Below are positions 33,783 through 41,226 of a stretch of DNA of 64,000 nt, one piece after another; position 1 is the first letter of the stretch, and each line of letters starts with the position of its first letter. Under the pieces are notes generated by a model. It saw nothing but the letters and a program-made list of their open reading frames with translations. It was not told where the DNA came from and ran no database searches. A program made the position numbers and the translations under genes. The DNA lies in assembly GCF_021531055.1 (NCBI RefSeq), contig NZ_JADYTL010000006.1, forward strand, positions 1 through 64,000. The letters run 5' to 3'. The stretch comes from Collinsella tanakaei (GTDB taxonomy: Bacteria; Actinomycetota; Coriobacteriia; Coriobacteriales; Coriobacteriaceae).

Positions 33783-33863
33783 AGGGTATGTGCGCCTTTC
33801 GTCGTGCGGAAACGTATCGGGTGCCGGCGCGGCGAGCCGCGGCCAGGCGATGTCGAGGGGGCG

Positions 33864-35375
33864 TTAGATGCGACGCCACGGAATCGCGGTGCTGCTTTCG
33901 GCCATGCGCTCACGCACGAGCTCGTCGCGCACGCGCGCCAAGCCGACCTCCATGCCCACCATATAGGACTGCGGGTACAGGAAGCGCTTGTACACCGGAT
34001 CGAGCGCATCGAGCGCCGCCTTGCAGCGGGCGCGGGCATCCTCGATCGACTCGCGCGGCGCCACGGCGGCGCCGTCGCGCACGACCGGGACGAGCAGCTC
34101 GCGATAGGACATGCCCGCCACGCTCGTGACGAGCGCCGCGTCGTTCACAGCGACGAGCGTGGTGCCGCGATCGTCGCCGTCACCCTCGAGATACGCCTCG
34201 TCGTAGATCATGTCGCACACCGGGCAACCCGTCTCGTCGACGTAGCGACGCACCTGCTGGATGCCGGGGATCGTACGCTTATAGGGCTGCTCGGAGAGCT
34301 TGAGGACCGGCGTCCAGGGCTCGTCGGCCGACGCGCGATGCGCCGCGAGCTTGTACACGCAGCCGAGTGCCGGCTGGTCGTAGCAAGTGGCGAGCTTGGT
34401 GCCCACGCCGAAGCTGTCGACCGGGGCGCCCTGGTTCAGCAGCGACTGGATCGTGTACTCATCGAGGTCGTTGGACACGACGATCTTGACGTAGTCGAGC
34501 CCCTCCTCGTCGAAGCGGCCGCGCACGTACGTGGAAAGCTTGGCCAGGTCGCCCGAATCGATGCGGATGCCCGCGAGGCGCTCGCCGCGCGTCTCCATCT
34601 CCTTGGCGACGGTGATCGCGTTCTCCACGCCCTCGCGCACGTCGTAGGTATCGATGAGCAGGGTGCAGTTCTTGGGGCTCGAGCTCGCGAACGCACGGAA
34701 CGCCTCGAGCTCGGTATCGAACGACATGACCCAGCTGTGCGCATGCGTGCCCGAGACGGGAATGCCGTACTTGCGGCCCGCCAGCACGTTGGAGGTCGAC
34801 GCGCAGCCGGCGACGTAGCTCGCACGGGCGACGGCCATGCCGCCGTCGGGGCCCTGCGCGCGACGCAGACCGAACTCCGCGACGGGACGCCCCTTGGCGG
34901 CGGCCACCACGCGGGCGGTCTTGGTCGCCACGAGCGACTGGAACCCGATGATGTTGAGCAGCGCGGTCTCGAGCAGCTGACAGGCGAGGATGGATCCGGT
35001 CACGCGCACCATGGGCTCGCGTGGGAACACGAGCTCGCCCTCCGGCACCGCGTCGATATCCACGTGCGGGCGGAAATTGCGTAGGTAGTCCAAAAACGCC
35101 GGGCTGAAGAGGCTACCGCCCGCGGGCGCCGACAAACCGGCCAGATACGCGATGTCCTCGTCGGTGAAGCGCATGTTCTCGACGAGCTCGGCGAGCTCGG
35201 CGGTGCCGCACATGACGGCGTACTCGCTGCCGAAGGGATGGTCGCGGTAGAACGCCGTGAAGCACGCCTGCTCGTCCTGCTTCTCGTTTTCCCACAGCCC
35301 CTGGGCCATCGTCAGCTCATACAGATCGGTGAGCATGGCGATGTCCGTCGGGCGCGATACATCTGTCAAAGCCAT
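33864..35375 (-). CDS. pncB: Nicotinate phosphoribosyltransferase
   Basis: A 503-residue enzyme of NAD salvage that converts nicotinate and PRPP to nicotinate mononucleotide. Key parts are TDLYELTMAQG at the N-terminus, FGLRRAQGPDGG near residue 170, the GTHAHSWVMSF motif near 210 that carries the phosphorylated His, and LLIDTYD and SGDLAKL downstream. GTAAGGAGC precedes the ATG. It is probably co-transcribed with proB. A length just over 500 is normal for the long (Gram-positive) type. Confidence 0.94.
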   Translation of the reverse strand: MALTDVSRPTDIAMLTDLYELTMAQGLWENEKQDEQACFTAFYRDHPFGSEYAVMCGTAELAELVENMRFTDEDIAYLAGLSAPAGGSLFSPAFLDYLRNFRPHVDIDAVPEGELVFPREPMVRVTGSILACQLLETALLNIIGFQSLVATKTARVVAAAKGRPVAEFGLRRAQGPDGGMAVARASYVAGCASTSNVLAGRKYGIPVSGTHAHSWVMSFDTELEAFRAFASSSPKNCTLLIDTYDVREGVENAITVAKEMETRGERLAGIRIDSGDLAKLSTYVRGRFDEEGLDYVKIVVSNDLDEYTIQSLLNQGAPVDSFGVGTKLATCYDQPALGCVYKLAAHRASADEPWTPVLKLSEQPYKRTIPGIQQVRRYVDETGCPVCDMIYDEAYLEGDGDDRGTTLVAVNDAALVTSVAGMSYRELLVPVVRDGAAVAPRESIEDARARCKAALDALDPVYKRFLYPQSYMVGMEVGLARVRDELVRERMAESSTAIPWRRI

Positions 35376-35462
35376 GGTTGCTCCTTACCTGGTCTCGCGG
35401 CGTCGGTGCTGACTCAGGGCGCTGGCGCCAACCTTTCGATCGTGGGATCTACGAAATGGAAC

Positions 35463-35861
35463 CTACAAAATCCCCGCGTTGGTGAGCGCGATCCAGACAC
35501 CGCCGCCGAGTGCGCACAGCAACCCGATGGCGATGATGATCTTCTGGGCGGGCGGCATCGCGGGGATACCGTCCTCGTCGGTGGTATCGGGGGTCATGAC
35601 CATGCGCTGACCGAAGGTGAGGTTGTCCGGATCGACGACCGGCGGGCGGTCATCCGTGCGACGGGTGCGCGCAGCGGGAACCGCGGCAGGCTGCTCGGGA
35701 GCGGGCGCCTCGGCGGCGCGCTGCTCGGCGCGCAGGGCCTCGAGTTCGGCACGTTCGCGACGCGCCCGCTCCGCCTGTTCGCGGGCGGCTTTCTCGGCAC
35801 GCAGGGCCTCGAGCTCAGCGCGCTCCTCGTCGGTTAGCGGCGCGGTCTGCTGGTCTGCCAT
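35463..35861 (-). CDS. Coiled-coil, tail-anchored small protein
   Basis: A 132-residue protein with a charged coiled coil (residues 10-55, repeated ELEALRAE units), a Pro/Ala linker, and a C-terminal transmembrane helix (about 106-130, IIIAIGLLCALGGGVWIAL). The topology suggests a tail-anchored cytoplasmic protein. GGAGG precedes the ATG. I do not recognise a family. It resembles in layout the larger protein at 44390, but I see no direct homology. Confidence 0.68.
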   Translation of the reverse strand: MADQQTAPLTDEERAELEALRAEKAAREQAERARRERAELEALRAEQRAAEAPAPEQPAAVPAARTRRTDDRPPVVDPDNLTFGQRMVMTPDTTDEDGIPAMPPAQKIIIAIGLLCALGGGVWIALTNAGIL

Positions 35862-36018
35862 CGATGCCTCCGATCGTGTGCGCCGGGACAGGCCCGACGC
35901 ATGGGATTTTCGCATGACCAGCAGTATACCTGTTTGACCATGGGCAGGTGCGCGGGTGCGATATTTTACCGAATCGCACCGGCAACGGCCCGAAGCGCAC
36001 CGGGTGCCGGACGGGGAC

Positions 36019-37587
36019 TCAAGCGCGCGGGAGGATCGGGCCATCTGCCGCCGCGAGCACGCCCGTGGTGTCGAATGCCGGCGTGAAGCTCTCGTCGACC
36101 GCGCCGCCCTCCTGCCAGTACATCGTGGTGAACCCGAGAGCGTCCGCATGATCGAGCACCCGCTCGTACTCCTCGTCGCTCACCGGGCCGGCAAGCCGTC
36201 CGCCGGCCGTGCGCATCGCCGCGTTGGGGGTGTACTGGTTCATGACCGAGATGGGCACGTCGCCGGCGATCTCCCAGATGGCGTCGAGCACCCGACAGGA
36301 ATCGCCCGCATGTCCCGGCAGCACCAGGTGCCGCACGATCAGCCCCTGGCGCATGATGCCCTCGTCGTCGAACACGATGCCGCCGCGCGCATCGATCTGC
36401 CTTACCATCTGCGCCAACGCGGACGCTGCGAACTCGGGGTAGTCCGGCACGTGCGACAGCGTTCTCGCGAGGGTCGCATCGGCGTACTTGAAGTCCGTGA
36501 GCCAGATGTCCACGATGCCGTCGAGTTCGCGCACAGCCTCCACGCGCTCGTAGCCACTCGTGTTGTACACGATCGGGATGGTGAGTCCGCGCGCTCGCGC
36601 CTCGCCGACCGCATGCGGCAGCAGGTACGCATAGTGCGTCGCCGTCACGAGGTTGATGTTCAAAGCGCCCTGCCCCTGCAGCTCGAGCATGATCTCCACG
36701 AGGCGCGCGGGAGGAACCTCGATGCCGAAGTTCCCGGTCGAGATCTCGTGATTTTGACAGTAGACGCACTTGAGGGGGCATCCGCTGAAAAAGATCGTCC
36801 CCGAACCGGCCTTGCCCGAGATGGGCGGCTCTTCCCACAGGTGAAGCGCCGCGCGAGCGAGCTTGAGCGATGCGGCGGCACCGCACGCACCGCGCTCACC
36901 CTGCAGACGAGCCGCGCCGCACCGCCGGGGGCAAAGCTCGCAGGCGGCAAGCGATTCTCCCCGCAGCAGGTTGCGCTGGCAGGGCGCCTCGGCATCCGAC
37001 ACCACCTCGGTCGCCGGCGCGGGTGCGGACGATGGACGATCGACGGCATGCAGCAGGTCGAACTCCATCAAGTGCGCAGCAACCGCAAGATCCCCGCCAT
37101 ACACGAGTGGGTAGACGCCCAGATCCACCAAGCCCGCACGAAGGTACAGCGCGACCGCTGGCTCGTTACTCGCCAAAACATCGAGTCGCAGCGAGGCGGC
37201 ACCGCGCGCGCGGGCGACCGATTTCGCATGCTCGACCAGCGCGTCACCGACCCCTGCGCCACGCGTCTGCAAAGACACGGCCAGCAGGTGCACGACGGCG
37301 ACCCTGCCGTCGGGGATGGCGACATGCCAGGAAGCCTGGTCATATCCCTCACCTTGCCGATCATCGAGCACGAACGCGCCCAAGACGCGCGCACGGTCCG
37401 ACGAATCGAACGCGGCGAACAGATTGCCCGCGTCGATCGCGTCGCGCAGCGCAGCCTCGGTCGGATGGAACTCCATATCCCAATATGCGTCATAGGGTGT
37501 GCCGTGCATCGCCTCGACGACGCTGCGATAGAAGGAGACGACAGCGGGGAAATCTGTCGGCACGGCGGGCAAAACGACCATGGCCAT
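36019..37587 (-). CDS. GNAT acetyltransferase fused to PflX-like radical SAM domain
   Basis: A 522-residue two-domain protein. Residues 1-185 are a GNAT domain, with the acetyl-CoA motif QTRGAGVGDALVEHAK near 115. Residues 220-522 are a radical SAM enzyme of the PflX/COG1313 type: an upstream Cys set CELCPRRCG near 225, then the cluster motif SGCPLKCVYCQNHE near 280, where CxxxCxxC binds the 4Fe-4S cluster. PflX-like proteins are annotated as putative glycyl-radical activases, but function is not established. GAAAGG precedes the chosen ATG at 37587, with a second ATG two codons later. The fusion is unusual, and what the GNAT part acylates is unknown. Confidence 0.82.
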   Translation of the reverse strand: MAMVVLPAVPTDFPAVVSFYRSVVEAMHGTPYDAYWDMEFHPTEAALRDAIDAGNLFAAFDSSDRARVLGAFVLDDRQGEGYDQASWHVAIPDGRVAVVHLLAVSLQTRGAGVGDALVEHAKSVARARGAASLRLDVLASNEPAVALYLRAGLVDLGVYPLVYGGDLAVAAHLMEFDLLHAVDRPSSAPAPATEVVSDAEAPCQRNLLRGESLAACELCPRRCGAARLQGERGACGAAASLKLARAALHLWEEPPISGKAGSGTIFFSGCPLKCVYCQNHEISTGNFGIEVPPARLVEIMLELQGQGALNINLVTATHYAYLLPHAVGEARARGLTIPIVYNTSGYERVEAVRELDGIVDIWLTDFKYADATLARTLSHVPDYPEFAASALAQMVRQIDARGGIVFDDEGIMRQGLIVRHLVLPGHAGDSCRVLDAIWEIAGDVPISVMNQYTPNAAMRTAGGRLAGPVSDEEYERVLDHADALGFTTMYWQEGGAVDESFTPAFDTTGVLAAADGPILPRA

Positions 37588-37719
37588 GAGCCTTTCATAT
37601 GAAAAAAGCGCCGGTGAGGCGCTTATGCTGACGAAGTTCAGGCGTGTGCTTCCATCTTCCACCACACTCCGATACAAGTCAAGACTGGTATTGCGAACGG
37701 CGTGCTCTATGATAAAGAT

Positions 37720-37888
37720 GTTCCTCCCCACACGGAGCAACTGGGTGAACCGTCGATTTTTTCTTGGGAGCCCACACAGTCGTTTCTAGTACAGGTATCC
37801 TTCGTTGTTAAGGACGCTGGAGGGAGCGATGAGGGCACCCACCTTGTAGAGGTGGGTTCATTATCGTGAAGTGTGGGGAGGCCTCTTT
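37720..37888 (+). ncRNA. ssrS: Probable 6S RNA (SsrS)
   Basis: The ends of a roughly 165-base segment pair perfectly over 11 bases: CCTCCCCACAC (37723-37733) with GTGTGGGGAGG (37871-37881). Inside, TGAACC (37746-37751) pairs with GGTTCA (37855-37860), and a local hairpin CACCCACCT/AGGTGGGT lies on the 3' side of a large central loop. This long imperfect hairpin with a central bubble is the 6S architecture, and the 3' segment resembles Gram-positive 6S RNAs. TCTTTTT follows as terminator. A TATGAT box is at 37708-37713. 6S sequesters RNA polymerase holoenzyme in stationary phase. The call rests on structure, not alignment. Confidence 0.7.
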
Positions 37889-37903
37889 TTGTCCATTTTC
37901 CCG

Positions 37904-37931
37904 TTGACAGTCGGCGCAAGCCTGCTATCAT
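37904..37931 (+). promoter_or_regulatory. Promoter of tRNA-Ala
   Basis: Consensus TTGACA (37904-37909) and TATCAT (37926-37931) with a 16-base spacer, ending 13 bases before the tRNA gene. Confidence 0.75.
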
Positions 37932-37944
37932 AATCTCTCGTCTT

Positions 37945-38020
37945 GGGGACGTAGCTCAGCTGGGAGAGCGCTGCCGTCGCATGGCAGAGGCCGAGGGTTC
38001 GATTCCCTTCGTCTCCACCA
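37945..38020 (+). tRNA. tRNA-Ala (CGC)
   Basis: Acceptor GGGGACG/CGTCTCC contains the G3:U70 wobble that identifies alanine. The anticodon arm CTGCC-GTCGCAT-GGCAG gives anticodon CGC, and CCA is encoded at the 3' end. The 3' terminal 18 bases recur 189 bases downstream. Confidence 0.95.
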
Positions 38021-38113
38021 AGGACTTCGAAAGAGCTTCTACGCAGGTAGGAGCTCTTTTTCGTTTGCGCGCCGGGGAATCGAGCCCGCAGGGCCCCGCG
38101 CTGCGCCGAACGC
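38003..38113 (+). repeat. 111-bp direct repeat, copy 1 (tRNA 3' end and terminator)
   Basis: Starts in the T-arm of tRNA-Ala and runs through the tRNA 3' end, its terminator and the following 50 bases. Copy 2 is 189 bp downstream with two mismatches. Confidence 0.9.
38031..38061 (+). terminator. Terminator of tRNA-Ala
   Basis: AAGAGCT and AGCTCTT with inner CTAC/GTAG form a hairpin (38031-38058) ending in T5, 10 bases past the tRNA. Duplicated at 38220-38250. Confidence 0.88.
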
Positions 38114-38191
38114 GCGAGCGTTCGCCAGCACGGGTCGCAAGGAGGCCGCGAGGCCTCCGCAGCGGGAGGTCGCCGCGAAGCGGCGGCCGAC

Positions 38192-38302
38192 TTCCCTTCG
38201 TCTCCACCAATGACTTCGAAAGAGCTTCTACGCAGGTAGGAGCTCTTTTTCGTTTGCGCGCCGGGGAATCGAGCCCGCAGGGCCCCGTGCTGCGCCGAAC
38301 GC
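38192..38302 (+). repeat. 111-bp direct repeat, copy 2
   Basis: Repeats the last 18 bases of tRNA-Ala including CCA (38192-38209) and the adjacent terminator (38220-38250). The rest of a tRNA is absent. This is the footprint expected of an element that integrates at a tRNA 3' end, though no integrase is present. Confidence 0.88.
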
Positions 38303-38341
38303 AATGGGCCCCATTTGCTAGCAACGAGAGACGGGGCTGGG

Positions 38342-38526
38342 CAATTTGTTCAGATATGAAGGTTTCCCGAGGCGCTGAGCCGGTCAATCAAGTTGAAAGC
38401 GCGAAAAATGAGGAACAAGACGGCCGATTTGGCCGTCTTGCAACCTGGCGAAAGGGCCGTCTGTGCGAAAGACAATATCAAACGATATCTCGTTGCCAGC
38501 CGAAACCTTCATATCTGAACAAATTG
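38342..38526. mobile_element. MITE-like element with 25-bp terminal inverted repeats
   Basis: Perfect 25-base inverted ends (38342-38366 and 38502-38526), beginning CAATTTGTTCAGATATGAAG, flank 135 bases with no coding capacity. Inside is a terminator-like hairpin CAAGACGGCC/GGCCGTCTTG (38416-38425, 38431-38440). Lower GC than surroundings. The 3-base GGG outside each end may be part of a target site. No transposase with matching ends is in the window. Confidence 0.7.
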
Positions 38527-38685
38527 TCCCAAACGAAGCGTCCGCGCCCTCAGTGACGCGCTCTGTAAGCGGCGGATGACCCGTCAACCCCGGATCGACG
38601 ACGCATGACGGCTGGAACCGGCGTGAACTTGCCGGCCTTGTTCGATATGGGACTCCCCCTCTCACGCTGGCGGAGAAAACGCGTG

Positions 38686-39492
38686 TCACCCCCGTGCGAT
38701 GCCCGACAGCGCGATGGAAACGGCTTCCTCGACGTCATCGGTGATATGCACGAGTTCCGGATCGAGCTTGGAGATGTTGCCCGACTCGAGAACCGTCCCG
38801 CCGACCCAGTCGAACAGTCCCTGCCAGTAGTCGGCACCCATGAGCGCCACGGGCATACGCTTGACCTTGTGCGTCTGCACGAGCGTGAGGAGCTCGAACA
38901 GCTCATCGAGCGTGCCGAAACCTCCCGGGAAGACGATAGCGCCCGAAGAATACTTGACGAACATCGTCTTGCGCACGAAGAAATACCGAAACGTCATGCC
39001 GAGGTTGACCCACGGATTGATGCCCTGCTCATGCGGCAGCTCGATACCGAGACCGACCGACGTGCCGCCACCCACCGCGGCACCGCGGTTCGCGGCTTCC
39101 ATGATGCCGGGCCCACCGCCGGTGATAACCGCGACGCCCTGTTTGGCGATCAGCTTGCCGGCGCGCCGCGCGGCCTTGTACATAGGGTCCGTGCGGTCCG
39201 TGCGCGCCGAACCGAAGATCGACACCGCGGGGCCCAACTCGGCCAAGGCGCCGAATCCATCGACGAACTCCGCCTGGATGCGCATGACGCGCCATGGATC
39301 CATATGGAGCCAGTCGGTCGAATCCTCACTGGCCAGCAGGTTCTCGGTCGTCGTCTGCTCGGGAATAAGCGATCCGCGCAGGATGACGGGGCCCTTATGA
39401 TAGGTGGACTCGTAGGTGCGCTTGACGTGCTCATCCGCCTCGTCGATATGGTTGGTGTCGGGCGCCTCCGCGTCGAAGGGCTGTTGGGTCAT
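38686..39492 (-). CDS. LOG-family (TIGR00730-like) Rossmann protein
   Basis: A 268-residue protein of the lysine decarboxylase-like/LOG fold. The signature PGGFGTLDE is near residue 185 and GGGPGIMEAANRGA near 120. In plants and some bacteria LOG proteins release cytokinin bases from their nucleotides; in most bacteria they act as nucleotide 5'-monophosphate phosphoribohydrolases. The first 80 residues extend beyond the core. AGGAG precedes the ATG at 39492; an earlier in-frame ATG lacks one. Function here is not tested. Confidence 0.83.
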   Translation of the reverse strand: MTQQPFDAEAPDTNHIDEADEHVKRTYESTYHKGPVILRGSLIPEQTTTENLLASEDSTDWLHMDPWRVMRIQAEFVDGFGALAELGPAVSIFGSARTDRTDPMYKAARRAGKLIAKQGVAVITGGGPGIMEAANRGAAVGGGTSVGLGIELPHEQGINPWVNLGMTFRYFFVRKTMFVKYSSGAIVFPGGFGTLDELFELLTLVQTHKVKRMPVALMGADYWQGLFDWVGGTVLESGNISKLDPELVHITDDVEEAVSIALSGIARG

Positions 39493-39621
39493 GGAAATCT
39501 CCTCGTTGAGCGTTTCGATATCCTGCCGGCGAAGCCCGGCATCGTGACCATTATTCCCCCGCAACCGTATGGTTCAGACAAGCCCGCGGTACGGAGCCTG
39601 TAAGGCTGCGATGCGAATCGG

Positions 39622-41055
39622 CTACGCACGGGGGATGCCGCAGCGCTCCGCCATGTCGGCATCGCAGGTGACAAGGTCATCCAAGCTCAGATCGGCGATG
39701 CGGCGATGGCCCGTCACGCGGCAGAACATGCGCAGGTCGTCGAAGGTCGCACGGTAGAAGTTCCCCACGCGCCGCGCGCCGCGCTCGACATCGAGCCGAG
39801 CCCGCAGCTCGGGATCCTGCGTGGCGATACCCATGGGACACAAGCCGCTTCCGCAGATACGATACTGCTGACAGCCGAGCGCCATGAGCGAGGCGCTGGC
39901 GAGCGCCACGGCGTCGGCGCCCATGGCGAGGGCCTTGACGATATCGGATGCCACGCGCAGGCCGCCGGTGACGATCAGGCTGGCATCGGAACCCATGGCA
40001 TCCATGCAGCGACGGGCACGGGCGAGCGCGTAGATCGTCGGCACCGACGAGGCGTCGCGCAGCATGACCGGTGAGGCGCCCGTCGCTCCCCCGCGGCCAT
40101 CGATGGTGATGAAGTCGGCCCCAGCGGTGAGCGCCGCCGCCACATCGCGTTCGACATGGCCGGCAGCGAGTTTGACACCGATCGGCGCCCCGGCGCTGCG
40201 CTTGCGCAGCTCGTCGATGAGCTCGGCAAGATCGCTTACGCACTCGATGCCGGGAATGGTCGACGGCGAGATGATGTCCTCCCCCGCCTTCCGCCCACGG
40301 ATGCGCGCGATCTCCTCGGTGACCTTCTCGCCGGGAAGATGCCCGCCCATGCCGGGCTTGGTGCCCTGCCCGATCTTGATCTCGACCGCCCCCGCGGCGC
40401 GCAGGTTCGCATCGGTCACCGAATAGCGCAGCGGCGCGAATTCGAAGATGTAGCGGCTCCCCGCCTCCGCGAGCTCCTCGGGAAGGACGCCGCCCTCCCC
40501 CGAGCATGTCGCGGTCCCCGCCGCTGCGGCGCCGCGTGCCAGGGCGACCTTGGCCTCACGGGACAGGGCGCCGAGCGACATATGCGACACGAAAGCGGGG
40601 CCCTTCAACACAAGCGGCCGCGCAGCCCGCGGACCGATCGTGCAGGAAATGTCCACGTCGGCGTCGGAGGCGAGCGGCATCGGGTCGAGCTGGGCGCCGA
40701 GCACGAGGATGTCGTCCCAACTGGGCAGCGGCAGCGTCGTCGCCATGGCGCCATCGGGTATCGAGCCGTGCTCCGCCAGACGGTGGATGGTGTCCATATG
40801 GCGGATCGAGGGATCGAGGCGTCGCAGCTCGGAAGGCACGGACAGATCGTCCGACCCCGATTCGGACGGCGCGCCGTCCGCCACGCTCGAAGCTGCGCCC
40901 CCTTGCTCGACCGGCGTCACGCCGTCCTCGGCAACGGGATAGAACTCGGCTGCGGGCACGCCGCACATCGGACAGCGCTCGAGCTCGGAGAACGGAGCGC
41001 CCTCCTGCTCCTCATCGTAGATCCAACCGCACATCGGGCACCGGTACGTTGCCAT
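39622..41055 (-). CDS. Rubredoxin fused to glutamate synthase-type FMN domain
   Basis: A 477-residue protein. Residues 1-40 are a rubredoxin: CPMCGWIYDEEQEGAPFSELERCPMCG has the paired CxxC iron ligands, quoted in shortened form as CPMCGW and CPMCGV. Residues 130-450 match the FMN-binding domain of glutamate synthase, including GQGTKPGMGGHLPGEKV near 275 and the 3Fe-4S-type Cys set CQQYRICGSGLCPMG near 415. Such stand-alone GltS-like proteins lack the glutaminase part and their reaction is unknown. The rubredoxin could pass electrons directly to the flavin/Fe-S unit. GAGAGGAC precedes the ATG. Confidence 0.82.
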   Translation of the reverse strand: MATYRCPMCGWIYDEEQEGAPFSELERCPMCGVPAAEFYPVAEDGVTPVEQGGAASSVADGAPSESGSDDLSVPSELRRLDPSIRHMDTIHRLAEHGSIPDGAMATTLPLPSWDDILVLGAQLDPMPLASDADVDISCTIGPRAARPLVLKGPAFVSHMSLGALSREAKVALARGAAAAGTATCSGEGGVLPEELAEAGSRYIFEFAPLRYSVTDANLRAAGAVEIKIGQGTKPGMGGHLPGEKVTEEIARIRGRKAGEDIISPSTIPGIECVSDLAELIDELRKRSAGAPIGVKLAAGHVERDVAAALTAGADFITIDGRGGATGASPVMLRDASSVPTIYALARARRCMDAMGSDASLIVTGGLRVASDIVKALAMGADAVALASASLMALGCQQYRICGSGLCPMGIATQDPELRARLDVERGARRVGNFYRATFDDLRMFCRVTGHRRIADLSLDDLVTCDADMAERCGIPRA

Positions 41056-41226
41056 GACGCGTCCTCTCGTCGTGGGGAATCCGCTGGTCTCCATCGTATC
41101 AAATCGAGAATCGTTATCGGCAAGGACCGCCGCCGGCGGTTGCTGCGAGCCGCGCAATGGAAAACGAGGACCTTCCACGAAGCGGGGGAATTACCCATAA
41201 TGAGGGACACCTACGGAAGGAGCACG

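Larger units (their letters stand above)
38021..38685. other. Gene-free region after tRNA-Ala
   Basis: A 665-base stretch with no protein gene. It contains the duplicated tRNA tail and terminators, a 78-base spacer unlike either copy (38114-38191), and the MITE-like element at 38342-38526. The final 160 bases before the LOG gene stop show nothing recognisable. Confidence 0.7.

Noticed and set aside
38114-38302. An integrated element at tRNA-Ala
   Set aside because: Only 78 bases separate the duplicated tails, and no integrase or cargo is present, so only a remnant or duplication is supported.
40156-41226. Upstream extension of the DUF2252 gene
   Set aside because: The family similarity and ribosome site place the start at 41227. 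The extension is antisense to the rubredoxin/GltS gene.
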